Shown here one piece after another: positions 26,670 to 34,523 of a DNA stretch of 64,000 nt. Under the pieces are notes generated by a model. The model was not told the DNA's origin. It saw only the letters and a program-made list of their open reading frames with translations, and did no database searches. The number at the start of each line of letters is the position of its first letter. The stretch's first letter is position 1. The position numbers were made by a program, and so were the translations under genes. This DNA is from Pseudobythopirellula maris (lineage in GTDB: Bacteria; Planctomycetota; Planctomycetia; Pirellulales; Lacipirellulaceae), in NCBI RefSeq assembly GCF_007859945.1, contig NZ_SJPQ01000001.1, positions 1,824,489-1,888,488 of the forward strand. The letters run 5' to 3'.

Positions 26670-26703
26670 GGAATAGTCGTGGGTGCTGACCCACGACCAT
26701 TCC
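26670..26703. terminator. Long near-perfect hairpin before the XRE gene
   Basis: GGAAT-A-GTCGTGGGT (26670-26684) pairs with ACCCACGAC-C-ATTCC (26689-26703), 14 base pairs with one mismatch and a 4-nt loop. It lies 70 bp after the preceding stop and before the XRE reading frame. It could terminate the upstream gene or be a dyad operator. Confidence 0.55.
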
Positions 26704-26727
26704 TCTACCCCCTGGGCGCCCGGACCG

Positions 26728-27246
26728 GTGTCTGACCCGACTCCCCCGTATCACGACACCGTGTTGGCGACGAATCTGCGTCTGCTGATGGCGCAGCGTG
26801 GCATCAGGTACGAGGACGTGATCGACGCCACGGGTCTCGACGCCCGCACGGTGCGCGGCATCGTCAACGGCAGCAAACGCCCCCACGCCCGCACGCTCAG
26901 CAGGCTCGCCGAGGGCCTTGGCGTGTCGGTCGAACGCCTTTTCCATTCCCCCAACCGGGTCACCGCCGAGGGTTTCGACTCCCACACCAACTCGGCGATC
27001 CAAGGCGTGATCGACGCCAATCCCGAGTTGTTCGCCGGCTGGGGCGAAGAAGATTTTGGGGAATTGTGCAGCCGGTTTGGCTGCGGCGGCGCCATGACGC
27101 AAACCGGCGTGCTGCAAGCCGCCGAGGCGATGAACCGCCACCGTGCTGTCCTCTCCCAGGCTCGCGTGGTGCTCGAGAGCGACCAGGCCGACCTGCTCAC
27201 CGAAGTCGTCAAAGCGTTCTACGATCGGGTCACGCTCGACAAGTAG
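26728..27246 (+). CDS. XRE-family helix-turn-helix regulator
   Basis: I start at the GTG giving (M)SDPTPPYHDTVLATNLRLL; a GTG 15 codons upstream sits inside the hairpin and is less likely. The N-terminal HTH reads NLRLLMAQRGIRYEDVIDAT then LDARTVRGIVNGSKRPHART, a classic XRE/Cro domain. After LGVSVERLFH comes an 85-residue alpha-helical C-terminal part with no known domain. It faces the virion-like gene cluster, whose last gene ends 33 bp from its stop. It could be the repressor of that cluster, but no operator is identified. Confidence 0.8.
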   Translation: MSDPTPPYHDTVLATNLRLLMAQRGIRYEDVIDATGLDARTVRGIVNGSKRPHARTLSRLAEGLGVSVERLFHSPNRVTAEGFDSHTNSAIQGVIDANPELFAGWGEEDFGELCSRFGCGGAMTQTGVLQAAEAMNRHRAVLSQARVVLESDQADLLTEVVKAFYDRVTLDK

Positions 27247-27279
27247 GCCCCACCGCTCGAGCCTCGCTGCGCCGAGGCG

Positions 27280-27909
27280 TCAAGCCACGAGCGTCGCCTC
27301 GACCGTGAACAAACTCCCCAAGCCGCCGGGATCGGTCAGTGTCGTGACACGATACTGCGGGCCCTCGTGGGTCCGCAGCAAGTCGTCCTTGGCGATCGCG
27401 ATCGGTGAGTCGAGAACCGCCGAGTAGCGCGGCGTCGATTGCTCATCACCGAACGCGGTCGCGATCGGCCGAATAACGGCACGCGCCGATGCGGCGATGG
27501 TTTCTTCACTCACCACCTCGGCGCCCTCGCCAAGATCCTCCCAAGCCTGGCGCACCACGTCGATTGACTGACTCCGACCATGGTGCAGCCGAGCCTCGCG
27601 AGAGACGCAGCGGAGCCGGGTCTCGCCGCGCAGGCGTCCGACCGTGAGCAGCGCCCCGCAGTTGCCGTGGGAATCGATGAGTTGGTCGCCAACCTCGGGG
27701 GGATCGACGCCTTGCGGCCACTCGAATTGCCACACCGTGTCGACGCGCAGCAACGCGCCGCCCGAATCGGCCAGCTCCGAGCGCTCGCTCGAAAAGCGCC
27801 AAGCCGCGATCGTCGTCGGCTCTTCACCACGATTGCGGTGCAGGGTCAAAGTCTCGAGGCCGTCGAGCAGGGCGCCGAAGTCTCCTGCCGCGTTCCAAGC
27901 AATCGCCAT
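27280..27909 (-). CDS. Last gene of the virion-like cluster, unknown structural or connector protein
   Basis: The ATG overlaps the upstream stop (TGATG, 27907-27911) and gives a 209-residue soluble protein starting MAIAWNAAGDFGALLDGLET. It is beta-rich and ends LTDPGGLGSLFTVEATLVA. I recognise no domain. The size, the coupling and the place after capsid genes would suit a head-tail connector or neck protein, but that is only by position. It is the last gene before the convergent XRE regulator; nothing resembling tail genes follows. Confidence 0.55.
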   Translation of the reverse strand: MAIAWNAAGDFGALLDGLETLTLHRNRGEEPTTIAAWRFSSERSELADSGGALLRVDTVWQFEWPQGVDPPEVGDQLIDSHGNCGALLTVGRLRGETRLRCVSREARLHHGRSQSIDVVRQAWEDLGEGAEVVSEETIAASARAVIRPIATAFGDEQSTPRYSAVLDSPIAIAKDDLLRTHEGPQYRVTTLTDPGGLGSLFTVEATLVA

Positions 27910-28130
27910 CAGCTCGTTCCTTGGGATTTGATCTCGAAAGGCTCGTACTCGCTGAGCTTGCGGTCGCACCAATCGACGGTGCGTTGCAATGCGTCGGCGT
28001 ACTGCTCCCAATGGACCCGTTGGCCGTCGACCCAGTAGGTCGGCTTCTGCTCGGCGCGGATGGCCACGAGTTGGGAGAGGGTTTGCGCCCGGACGGAATG
28101 GATTTGCTTGGTGTCTTCGTTCATGCTCAT
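27909..28130 (-). CDS. Small protein of the virion-like cluster
   Basis: A 73-residue hydrophilic protein starting MSMNEDTKQIHSVRAQTLSQ, with a helical N-terminal half and YWVDGQRVHWEQYADALQRT. The last part resembles the small proteins found between head genes in many phages, but I cannot name a family. Its ATG overlaps the upstream stop (ATGA) and its stop overlaps the next start, so it is embedded in a tightly coupled operon. Confidence 0.55.
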   Translation of the reverse strand: MSMNEDTKQIHSVRAQTLSQLVAIRAEQKPTYWVDGQRVHWEQYADALQRTVDWCDRKLSEYEPFEIKSQGTS

Positions 28131-28525
28131 ATCGCCTTGATTCGGAACCGGAACACGATCTTTTGGCCACTGACAGGCGTGACCTCGTAGCGAACTAAGT
28201 ACGCGCGTCCGGCGGCGGGAAACGCCTCGGCCGACGAGACATCGACTTCGTGGCGGAAGTTGTAGCCGCTCTCGTCTGCCTCCCAGTAGCCGTCCGTTTG
28301 GAGGGCGGCGAAAAAGACGTCGCCCGGCGTGAGCGGGTTGTTAGCGTGGCCCTCGACGGGCGTGAGCTGATGCGGCCGGCACGCGTCGACCTCACTCACC
28401 GAGTAGCTGACCGCCGATACCTGCGCCGGCGTCAGAAGCGCACCGTCCGCGCGAACAACGCGCGCTAAGAGCACGGCGCCACTCGACTCGAACAAGGTTC
28501 CCGCAGCGTCTCGGGCGTGTTGCAT
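28127..28525 (-). CDS. Hypothetical protein of the virion-like cluster
   Basis: A 132-residue soluble protein starting MQHARDAAGTLFESSGAVLL. It is beta-rich and ends in VSGQKIVFRFRIKAI. No domain is recognised. It lies two bases after the LamG-like gene stop and overlaps the next gene, so it is surely co-translated with virion genes. A surface or accessory virion protein is possible. Confidence 0.55.
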   Translation of the reverse strand: MQHARDAAGTLFESSGAVLLARVVRADGALLTPAQVSAVSYSVSEVDACRPHQLTPVEGHANNPLTPGDVFFAALQTDGYWEADESGYNFRHEVDVSSAEAFPAAGRAYLVRYEVTPVSGQKIVFRFRIKAI

Positions 28526-28527
28526 TG

Positions 28528-29310
28528 CTATCGCACCTCCGTCAGAAGTCTTTCTTCAGTTGATCCGAACCCCGCTAGCCGGGGAGACGATTGCTCAGCG
28601 TTTGCGAGTCGCACGCCAAACGCCTCGCCACGATAAATCGATGGGGAAGCCGACCATCGCGACATCCCATCCCCGTGCGGATAGAGAATCGCCGGGTGCC
28701 TCTCCCCACCGATGGTCCCGCTGGGGGTCAGGCCGATCCCCAGCGGCGCGACGCCCTCGAGTCGCACCAAGTCTTGGTAAACCACCAGTTCGTCCAAGCG
28801 ATTCGTCAGCGCCCGAGGGGAAACTCCTTTGCCAAGCGCCGCGACCTCGGCGTCCGTGAGAGCGGCTTTCCAGATCGCCACCTCGGCCAAGGCGCCGGAG
28901 AACGGGAAGTTGGTCCCATCGCGAGCGAGCAAGCCCACGCCCAGAACGTCCACCCCGCTAGGAGCCGCCTCAGAAGCTTGCGATTGCTTGGCGCCGCCGT
29001 TCAGGTAGACCCGCCGCGAAACGGCGCTCTCGAACACCGCCGCCCCGTGGCTCCAATCGTTGCTCGGGTAGGTCACGGTCGTGTCGAGAGGCGTAAAGGC
29101 GCCCGACCTCACCGCGGCTCGCAGCACGCCGTCGCTTTGCACGCCGAGCGAGAAATACTCGTCGCTTTCCGAGCCATTGCAACAAGACAGCAGCACCGCG
29201 GTTTGGAGCGTAGCGGGCCGGAACCAGCACGCGATCGTCAGCGGCGTTTCGCCCACGCCTGGGGCCAGGCCGCCACTGAGATGGCTGCCGCCGTGGATCG
29301 TGATGGCCAT
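28528..29310 (-). CDS. LamG/concanavalin-like domain protein of the virion-like cluster
   Basis: A 260-residue protein whose first 160 residues form a concanavalin A-like (LamG/LamGL) jelly roll: LTIACWFRPATLQTAVLLS, YFSLGVQSDGVLRAAVRSG, WSHGAAVFESAVSRRVYLNG and GALAEVAIWKAALTDAEVAA. The last 100 residues are unassigned. No signal peptide is present, so it is not a conventional secreted lectin; in phages such domains decorate capsids or fibres and bind carbohydrate. Gaps to both neighbours are only 2-3 bases. Confidence 0.7.
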   Translation of the reverse strand: MAITIHGGSHLSGGLAPGVGETPLTIACWFRPATLQTAVLLSCCNGSESDEYFSLGVQSDGVLRAAVRSGAFTPLDTTVTYPSNDWSHGAAVFESAVSRRVYLNGGAKQSQASEAAPSGVDVLGVGLLARDGTNFPFSGALAEVAIWKAALTDAEVAALGKGVSPRALTNRLDELVVYQDLVRLEGVAPLGIGLTPSGTIGGERHPAILYPHGDGMSRWSASPSIYRGEAFGVRLANAEQSSPRLAGFGSTEERLLTEVR

Positions 29311-29313
29311 GAG

Positions 29314-29823
29314 TCACGCCTCCTTCAGTTCAACAGCAAGCAGCTCGGCGTCGCCGGCGAGGGTGTCGGCCGCGTCGGTCCCAAGCCGCGAGACCCGCAA
29401 CCGATAAGGCTCGCCGGCGTGGGGCAAAAGGGTTTCCGCGGCGCCGAGAGTCAGCTCGCACTGGACGAGATCGCCCGCTTCGCTCGGCGCCGCCGAGGCG
29501 CCAGTCACGGGGTCGCTCAGCGCGTCGGAGTCAAGATCAAAGGCGCCGAGCGAAGCGTCGTCTAGACTGCGTCGTTCGAACGCGGCGCCCCACAGCACGG
29601 CGCCAGAGGTCGCCGTCGTGGCGGCCCACGTGAGGATCGCTTTCAGCTCGCCGCCGCCATAGTTCGAAGGCAGCACGCCGCTGTAGTCGACCGATTTGTC
29701 CTCCCCCTCGGCAAAGTCAAGCACCACGTTGCCGTTGCGCAAGTCGATGCTCGCGTGGTCGTCCGCCGGCAAGCGGGCGGCCAGTGCGTCGTAGATTGCC
29801 AGTGTGTCCGATTGCGCCATCAC
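29314..29823 (-). CDS. Hypothetical virion-associated protein
   Basis: A 169-residue acidic protein starting MMAQSDTLAIYDALAARLPA. The middle, GAVLWGAAFERRSLDDASLG, suggests a beta-sandwich; similar segments occur in phage fibre-like proteins, but I cannot name a family. It is three bases upstream of the LamG gene in the same operon and follows the capsid gene after a hairpin-containing gap. Confidence 0.5.
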   Translation of the reverse strand: MMAQSDTLAIYDALAARLPADDHASIDLRNGNVVLDFAEGEDKSVDYSGVLPSNYGGGELKAILTWAATTATSGAVLWGAAFERRSLDDASLGAFDLDSDALSDPVTGASAAPSEAGDLVQCELTLGAAETLLPHAGEPYRLRVSRLGTDAADTLAGDAELLAVELKEA

Positions 29824-29852
29824 AAGCCTTTGCTAGGAAGTCGGGCGTGGAA

Positions 29853-29897
29853 GAGCCTGAGGGCCGAAAGAGGCTCGCCCCCGAGAAAACCTCGGGG
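29853..29897 (-). terminator. Double hairpin after the major capsid gene
   Basis: Two stems lie in the 97-bp gap after the capsid stop: CCCCGAG-AAAAC-CTCGGGG (29879-29897) and GAGCCT...AGGCTC (29853-29876), each perfect. In the direction of transcription they come just downstream of capsid. They may partly terminate or stabilise the abundant capsid mRNA. Confidence 0.5.
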
Positions 29898-29920
29898 ACG
29901 AGCACAGGGCGCCGCGAGCG

Positions 29921-31084
29921 TCAGCCGGTGCACTTCACCACGAAGCGCGGATTGAGCACCGCGGCGGCGCCACGCTCGCTCGCCTTGAAGCGGAACACGA
30001 TGTCGTTGTTGAATGCGGCGTCGCTCGCGAGTGGCGCCTGGGTGACCGTGATCGGCCAGTTCTCCATGTACGCGAACGCCTTGCGGAAGTCGCCCAGGAA
30101 CCACCACTTCTTCGCGTCGGCAGCCGATTCGCCCGAGGCGATCACCCGCCGGTACGCCAGCCGGCTCGCCTCGACTCGGTAGTCGCCAAGCGGGTTGGGC
30201 GCGATCGTGGTCGAGGGGGCGCCCGATCCCGTGTAAGAGATCTCGGCGGCGTTGAACGTCCGGTGAGCGGCGTGCCGGTAAGCCGGCATCACCAGGGCGG
30301 TCGTCGCGCTCAGCATCACCGGCTCGCCCGTCGCGGGATCGAGGATGTCCGCAAGCACCTGCTCGGCGGCGTCCACGCTGGTCCAGTCGACTAACTCGTT
30401 CCCGCTGAGCTCGTTGATCCAAGGGCCGCTCGTCTGGTAGGTGTCGTAGGCCACCCCCTTGTGCTTGTAGTTGTTGGCGACGCCGACGATCAGGTCAAGC
30501 AGCCGCTTCTCCTTGTTGAGGCCGAGCACTTCGCCCACCTCCGAAGCCCGCGACAGGACCAGATTCGTGCGGTCGAAGAAAACCGCCTCCCGTGTGATCG
30601 GCACGATGAAGCCACGCTTCGTGGTCGACGGGGTCTCGATGTAGTCCTCGTCGAACCCGAGGTTCGGGTACGGCATGCCTGGGCCGACCTCGTCGACCTG
30701 ATCGCCGATACGTGACACGCCGGGGATCTTCTCGCCGTCGAGCCGCGTGGGGATCGTGTCGACCAGCCGCGAGGCGACGAACGCCTCTTGCGTGTAGGCC
30801 TCGAGGATCTTGGCTTGCACCACTTGGCCGGCGACGCCCTGGAACGCTGTGGCGTCGACGCCGTCTCCCGACTCTAGCAGGGCTGTCTCACCCGCCGCGC
30901 GGGGGTCGAGCGTGCGGACCCACTCGCGGCCTTCGGGGATCAGCGCCTCGGCCAAGTCGCGGATGCTGAAGTCTTCGGGCTTGAGGCTTCCTTCGGTCAA
31001 CGCCTCGGTGAGGTGGGCGACGGTTCGGCGCGGGCCGTCGAGGTCGTAGCGTCTCTTGAGTTCTCGGTAATTCACGACAGTCAC
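29921..31084 (-). CDS. Phage major capsid protein (HK97-like)
   Basis: A 387-residue protein with a helical N-terminal 100 residues and a capsid body: AYTQEAFVASRLVDTIPTRL, PYPNLGFDEDYIETPSTTKR, GFIVPITREAVFFDRTN and KEKRLLDLIVGVANNYKHKG. Size, the helical start (scaffold-like or delta domain) and location after a prohead protease and a small decoration-like protein fit an HK97-fold major capsid protein. Capsids of this type assemble around DNA packaged by the terminase encoded upstream. The strand and spacing match the other cluster genes. The call combines sequence style with context. Confidence 0.75.
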   Translation of the reverse strand: MTVVNYRELKRRYDLDGPRRTVAHLTEALTEGSLKPEDFSIRDLAEALIPEGREWVRTLDPRAAGETALLESGDGVDATAFQGVAGQVVQAKILEAYTQEAFVASRLVDTIPTRLDGEKIPGVSRIGDQVDEVGPGMPYPNLGFDEDYIETPSTTKRGFIVPITREAVFFDRTNLVLSRASEVGEVLGLNKEKRLLDLIVGVANNYKHKGVAYDTYQTSGPWINELSGNELVDWTSVDAAEQVLADILDPATGEPVMLSATTALVMPAYRHAAHRTFNAAEISYTGSGAPSTTIAPNPLGDYRVEASRLAYRRVIASGESAADAKKWWFLGDFRKAFAYMENWPITVTQAPLASDAAFNNDIVFRFKASERGAAAVLNPRFVVKCTG

Positions 31085-31190
31085 GGGGCAGTCTCCGGTG
31101 GAGAGGGTTATGGCTGGGAATAGGGCAGCTCGCGCCCACGCCCCCCGCCCTCGGCGGGGAGGGGGACAAAGGACGCCGTGGAAAGGCGCC

Positions 31191-31664
31191 TCAGGCAGGC
31201 GTCTGCACGCCGCCGCGCATCACGGTGCTGGCGATGTCCACAAGCACGCGGGTCGCGGCCGGAGCGACCCGTTTGGCGCAGCGGCCCAGGGCGGCCGCCG
31301 CCGTTCCCGCTCCCGCCACACGCTGATCCAGCAGCGCGTCGCCATCGCCGTTCTCGGCCGGGCCAAGCAACGCGCCGAGCTCGAAGGTCGCCGCCGCGCA
31401 CTCGAACTCGAACACGCCCGACGTGGCGATCCGGATCGAATCGGTCTGGCCCGCCCGCGAGCACTGCATCGCGACGCCGACGAAAACGCTTTGCAACTCT
31501 TGTTGGTTGAGCACCAACGACCCTTCGTCGGCTAGCGACGAGGCAGGCTTCGCGTCGTCGGTGTCGAGATAGACAAGGTCGCCGATCTCGATCTCGGTCG
31601 CCGAGTCGACCGGCAGCATCACCGGGTTCGTGTCGCCGTAGCGCCAACGCATCGTGTTCGCCAT
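31191..31664 (-). CDS. Capsid decoration-like / DUF2190-like protein
   Basis: A 157-residue protein starting MANTMRWRYGDTNPVMLPVD with a central GDLVYLDTDDAKPASSLAD and ending STVMRGGVQTPA. Repeated short beta segments and the AALGRCAKRVAPAATRVLV end resemble head-stabilising proteins that sit between protease and capsid genes in many phages. No signal peptide. The assignment leans on gene order. Confidence 0.6.
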   Translation of the reverse strand: MANTMRWRYGDTNPVMLPVDSATEIEIGDLVYLDTDDAKPASSLADEGSLVLNQQELQSVFVGVAMQCSRAGQTDSIRIATSGVFEFECAAATFELGALLGPAENGDGDALLDQRVAGAGTAAAALGRCAKRVAPAATRVLVDIASTVMRGGVQTPA

Positions 31665-31723
31665 TTTTCGATCTCCGTGGTTGAAGGGCCGCGTGCTGGG
31701 TTGGTTGAATCGTGTCGAACGTG

Positions 31724-32713
31724 TCAGCGGGTGATCGCCTCGAGGAAGCTCTTAGCGGCTGTCCCTGTGTCGGCGGCTGCCTCGCCCGGGTAGAGCGGTT
31801 GCTCTTGCGAGCGGACCAGCGCCTGGCGGTCCGAACGGGACGCCTCGGCGACGATCGCCCGGCGGTCCTCGATCAATCGGACGAGTGCTGCGTCGTCAGC
31901 CGCGAGCAGCGTGTCGGCGAACGCTTGGCTCACGATCGTCCGCGAGGCCGGGTCGGCGGACCCCATCCGCGGCAGGCCGTGCTCCTCGAGCAAGCCGTCG
32001 ATGCGGTCGCGCTTCTGACGCTGAGTCTCGGCTTCTTCGAGCGTCCGAAGCCGCTCGCGGTCTGGCGCCGCCCGGTCGCGGTCGCGTGACTCGATGGCCT
32101 CCACCAGATCGGGGCGGTTCGCTTCGATCTGCTCGAGCGTGAGAGCCGACCACGCCCGCGGCTCCCTAGCCGCGGGAGACGCGTCGGATCCGGCGTGCTC
32201 GAACAGCCCACGGGTCGTCGCCGGATCGGCCACGAGGTCGACGCTCTGGACTCGCTGGATCGACTCGACGACCAGCGCTCCCGCCTCCCAGGCGGTGCGG
32301 GCGACCACGTTGTGCGACAGGCCGACGTTCTCCGGGGAATGTTCGGCGTCCCAGGCGAGCTGCTCCGAAAGGGCGTGCTTCGGGTTGTAGTGCAGCGCGC
32401 CGAAGAGCCCCTCGCCCGGCCTGAGCTCCACGCCCCGGATCACGCCCAGCCGGTCGCGGTAGTCGCGCGGCGAGAGGGGGTCGCCTTGCGGGTGGTTCAC
32501 GTTGACCTTGGCGCCCTCGTACAGCGAGATCGCCTCACGCAAGGCCTTCTCGCGGTAGCGGCGACCGTTCTTCGACTCGAGCCCGAGCAACTTCACGCCG
32601 CGGAGAACGCCGGCGCCGGCGTCGGTCCTGAGCTGCACGCCGCGCGAGTCGACGTACTCTTGCAGCACCGCAGGCTCGGGCAACGTTTTCTGCTCGTTGG
32701 TGGCTTGGTTCAT
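31724..32713 (-). CDS. Prohead protease / scaffold-like phage protein
   Basis: A 329-residue protein. The first 150 residues show the prohead-protease pattern RTDAGAGVLRGVKLLGLESK, KVNVNHPQGDPLSPRDYRDR (with a His), VGLSHNVVARTAWEAG and SVDLVADPATTRGLF. The second half, from about residue 170, is a long charged helix (EAIESRDRDRAAPDRERLR), as expected for a fused scaffold. Such proteases cleave capsid precursor during maturation. An AGGAG site lies just upstream of the ATG, directly after a strong intrinsic terminator, so this gene begins a separately controlled block. Confidence 0.75.
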   Translation of the reverse strand: MNQATNEQKTLPEPAVLQEYVDSRGVQLRTDAGAGVLRGVKLLGLESKNGRRYREKALREAISLYEGAKVNVNHPQGDPLSPRDYRDRLGVIRGVELRPGEGLFGALHYNPKHALSEQLAWDAEHSPENVGLSHNVVARTAWEAGALVVESIQRVQSVDLVADPATTRGLFEHAGSDASPAAREPRAWSALTLEQIEANRPDLVEAIESRDRDRAAPDRERLRTLEEAETQRQKRDRIDGLLEEHGLPRMGSADPASRTIVSQAFADTLLAADDAALVRLIEDRRAIVAEASRSDRQALVRSQEQPLYPGEAAADTGTAAKSFLEAITR

Positions 32714-32731
32714 ATCAGGCTCCTGGAATGC

Positions 32732-32787
32732 AAAAAGCCCTTCTCCCGGCCACGCGTTCGCTGAACGCGCGGGGCGGAAGAAGGGCT
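32732..32787 (-). terminator. Intrinsic terminator between packaging and capsid genes
   Basis: On the minus strand AGAAGGGCT-like arms (32779-32787 with 32736-32744) and an inner GAACGCG/CGCGTTC stem form a long hairpin followed by five U residues (complement of AAAAA, 32732-32736). The U-run ends about 18 nt before the protease start codon, with the Shine-Dalgarno between. This is a canonical rho-independent terminator or attenuator. Confidence 0.8.
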
Positions 32788-32860
32788 CGAGGGGGGATGG
32801 GCCGCTCCCCTTAGGAAGCGGCGCTCGGCTCGACGCCGTCGGTTGTGTGATCGACTCGTG

Positions 32861-33055
32861 CTACTTGAGCGTCTGCTCCGTCGCGATGCGGACTTGTTGG
32901 ATGCGGCCGTCCTGCACGTTGAAACTCAGCGTCGCGGCGCCGAAGAACCCCCGCTTCGAGGTCTCTGCCAGCAGCCTGACGAGAGCCGCCTCGGCTTGCT
33001 CAACACGGCCGATGCGTTTGGTCGTTGGCGGGGGTGAGTGCTTCATGACCGCCAT
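32861..33055 (-). CDS. Small DUF2292/YezD-like protein
   Basis: A 64-residue protein starting MAVMKHSPPPTTKRIGRVEQ; the second Met (33046) is an equally good start. The C-terminal half LSFNVQDGRIQQVRIAT resembles the VQDGKVVQI core of the small DUF2292 (YezD-like) family. A perfect TATAAT on this strand (33054-33059) overlaps the first ATG, so the transcript might be leaderless from the second Met, although no good -35 box is seen. It sits between portal and protease genes, before a terminator. Function unknown. Confidence 0.55.
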   Translation of the reverse strand: MAVMKHSPPPTTKRIGRVEQAEAALVRLLAETSKRGFFGAATLSFNVQDGRIQQVRIATEQTLK

Positions 33056-33078
33056 TATAACACGTGTACGCTTGTCCT

Positions 33079-34482
33079 CTACTTCGCGTTTTGGCCACCC
33101 GCCATTTTCTCGTCGTGGAGGCGCAGGTTCTTCTGCTCCTGGTCGTAGTCGAGACCCAGGTGTTGGCTCCAAGATTGTGGAGAGAGGACCCCGCTCTGGT
33201 GCGCGATCTGATCGATGCGCGTCTCCTCGATGCGGTTGCGCACGTGGACCGACGGCGCCGTCGCCTGCACCTGCACCGCTTGGCCAACACCGTCGGGCAA
33301 GCGGCCGGCGCGAACGGCGCCGTCGATCACCCGCCACATGACCTCCAGGTCGTGCTCGATGGTCGCCGCCTGCACCCGTTCGAACATCTTCACGGCGGGG
33401 CCTTCGGCGACCATCGTCGACGAGAAATTGGCGTTCGACGCGTCGGAGGTGAACATGAACTCGGGCATCACGAGCCGCGCCGCGACCGCCCTCAGCTCGG
33501 CCTGCAAGATCGTGACGTAGCTGCTCGCGTCGACGCCCGTGGCGGGGAACTCGTACTCCAGGCCCGCCGGGGCGTCGAGGATCGTGCCGGGGCCATACTC
33601 CGTGAGCCGCCGCACGCGCCCCGACCGGTCGGCGGCGTTCTGCGTCGCCTGGTTGGCGACGAACTGCTCGACCCCGGTGCGCGACGCCGAGCGGTGCCTG
33701 CGTATCAGGGCGATCGCCGACTGGATCTCGGCCACCACGCTCATGTTCCTGAGCAGCTTCTCGGCGCGCCGCAGGTTCGATCGCACGGGGGCGAAGAGCG
33801 GCAGGCCACGCTTCACGTTGCTGTCGACGTTCGCCTTGCGGTGCTGCACCTCGGCGGCCGCCGTCAGCTCGTCGTCGATGTAGTAGCCCTCGACTCGCTC
33901 CACGTCGTGGGGGTCGGTCAGCACGCCGTGCGTGGCGTGTGGGTTGTGACTCTCGGCGGTCGGCCGGGCGATCTGGTGCGGCTCGATGTAGCGGATGCGG
34001 GTGACGCCGCGCGAATCGACGAAGAAACGCAGGAACACCTCGCCGTCGCGGTCGAGACGCCGCATGCTCTCTTGCTGGCGGGCGTGCCAACGGTTCACTT
34101 CGAGGAACTCGTCGATCACCGCCTGGACACGGGCGGCCAGCTCCATCGGGGCGTCGATCCCTTTGCGGATGGTCGCGTGGTAAACGTGCCCGGCGCCGAC
34201 CGCGTAGCTGATGCGGTTCTCGTGGCCGTTGATGGCGAACTCGTTCGTCAGGGCGAGCAGCCGGCACTCCTCGCGGAGCTGCGCGAGCTGCGGCGCGGCG
34301 AGGCCCTCACCGGCGCCGCGGCCTTGGCCCGCGACCGACACGGGCAGCCACCAGCCGTCTCCCTCGCCGTGGTAGGCCTCGTGGGGATCGACGAAGCTGT
34401 CCCACAGCGCGTCGAACGCCTCTTGCAGGCGGCTCTCGAGTCGGTTCAAGCCGGCGCTCGGCGCCTCGGTCGATTCGGGCAT
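33079..34482 (-). CDS. Phage portal protein
   Basis: Starting at MPESTEAPSAGLNRLESRLQ with an AGGAG site 8 nt before gives 467 residues. The body has portal-like blocks: LLALTNEFAINGHENRISYA, RWHARQQESMRRLDRDGEVF, VTRIRYIEPHQIARP and the C-terminal PEFMFTSDASNANFSSTMVA. Portals form the dodecameric DNA gate at one capsid vertex and bind the terminase. The gene directly follows the large terminase and precedes the small DUF2292-like gene, the normal phage order. Confidence 0.8.
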   Translation of the reverse strand: MPESTEAPSAGLNRLESRLQEAFDALWDSFVDPHEAYHGEGDGWWLPVSVAGQGRGAGEGLAAPQLAQLREECRLLALTNEFAINGHENRISYAVGAGHVYHATIRKGIDAPMELAARVQAVIDEFLEVNRWHARQQESMRRLDRDGEVFLRFFVDSRGVTRIRYIEPHQIARPTAESHNPHATHGVLTDPHDVERVEGYYIDDELTAAAEVQHRKANVDSNVKRGLPLFAPVRSNLRRAEKLLRNMSVVAEIQSAIALIRRHRSASRTGVEQFVANQATQNAADRSGRVRRLTEYGPGTILDAPAGLEYEFPATGVDASSYVTILQAELRAVAARLVMPEFMFTSDASNANFSSTMVAEGPAVKMFERVQAATIEHDLEVMWRVIDGAVRAGRLPDGVGQAVQVQATAPSVHVRNRIEETRIDQIAHQSGVLSPQSWSQHLGLDYDQEQKNLRLHDEKMAGGQNAK

Positions 34483-34523
34483 CGTTGTGCTCCTGAGAAG
34501 GGATTGCTCGGAAGGTTTGCGGT

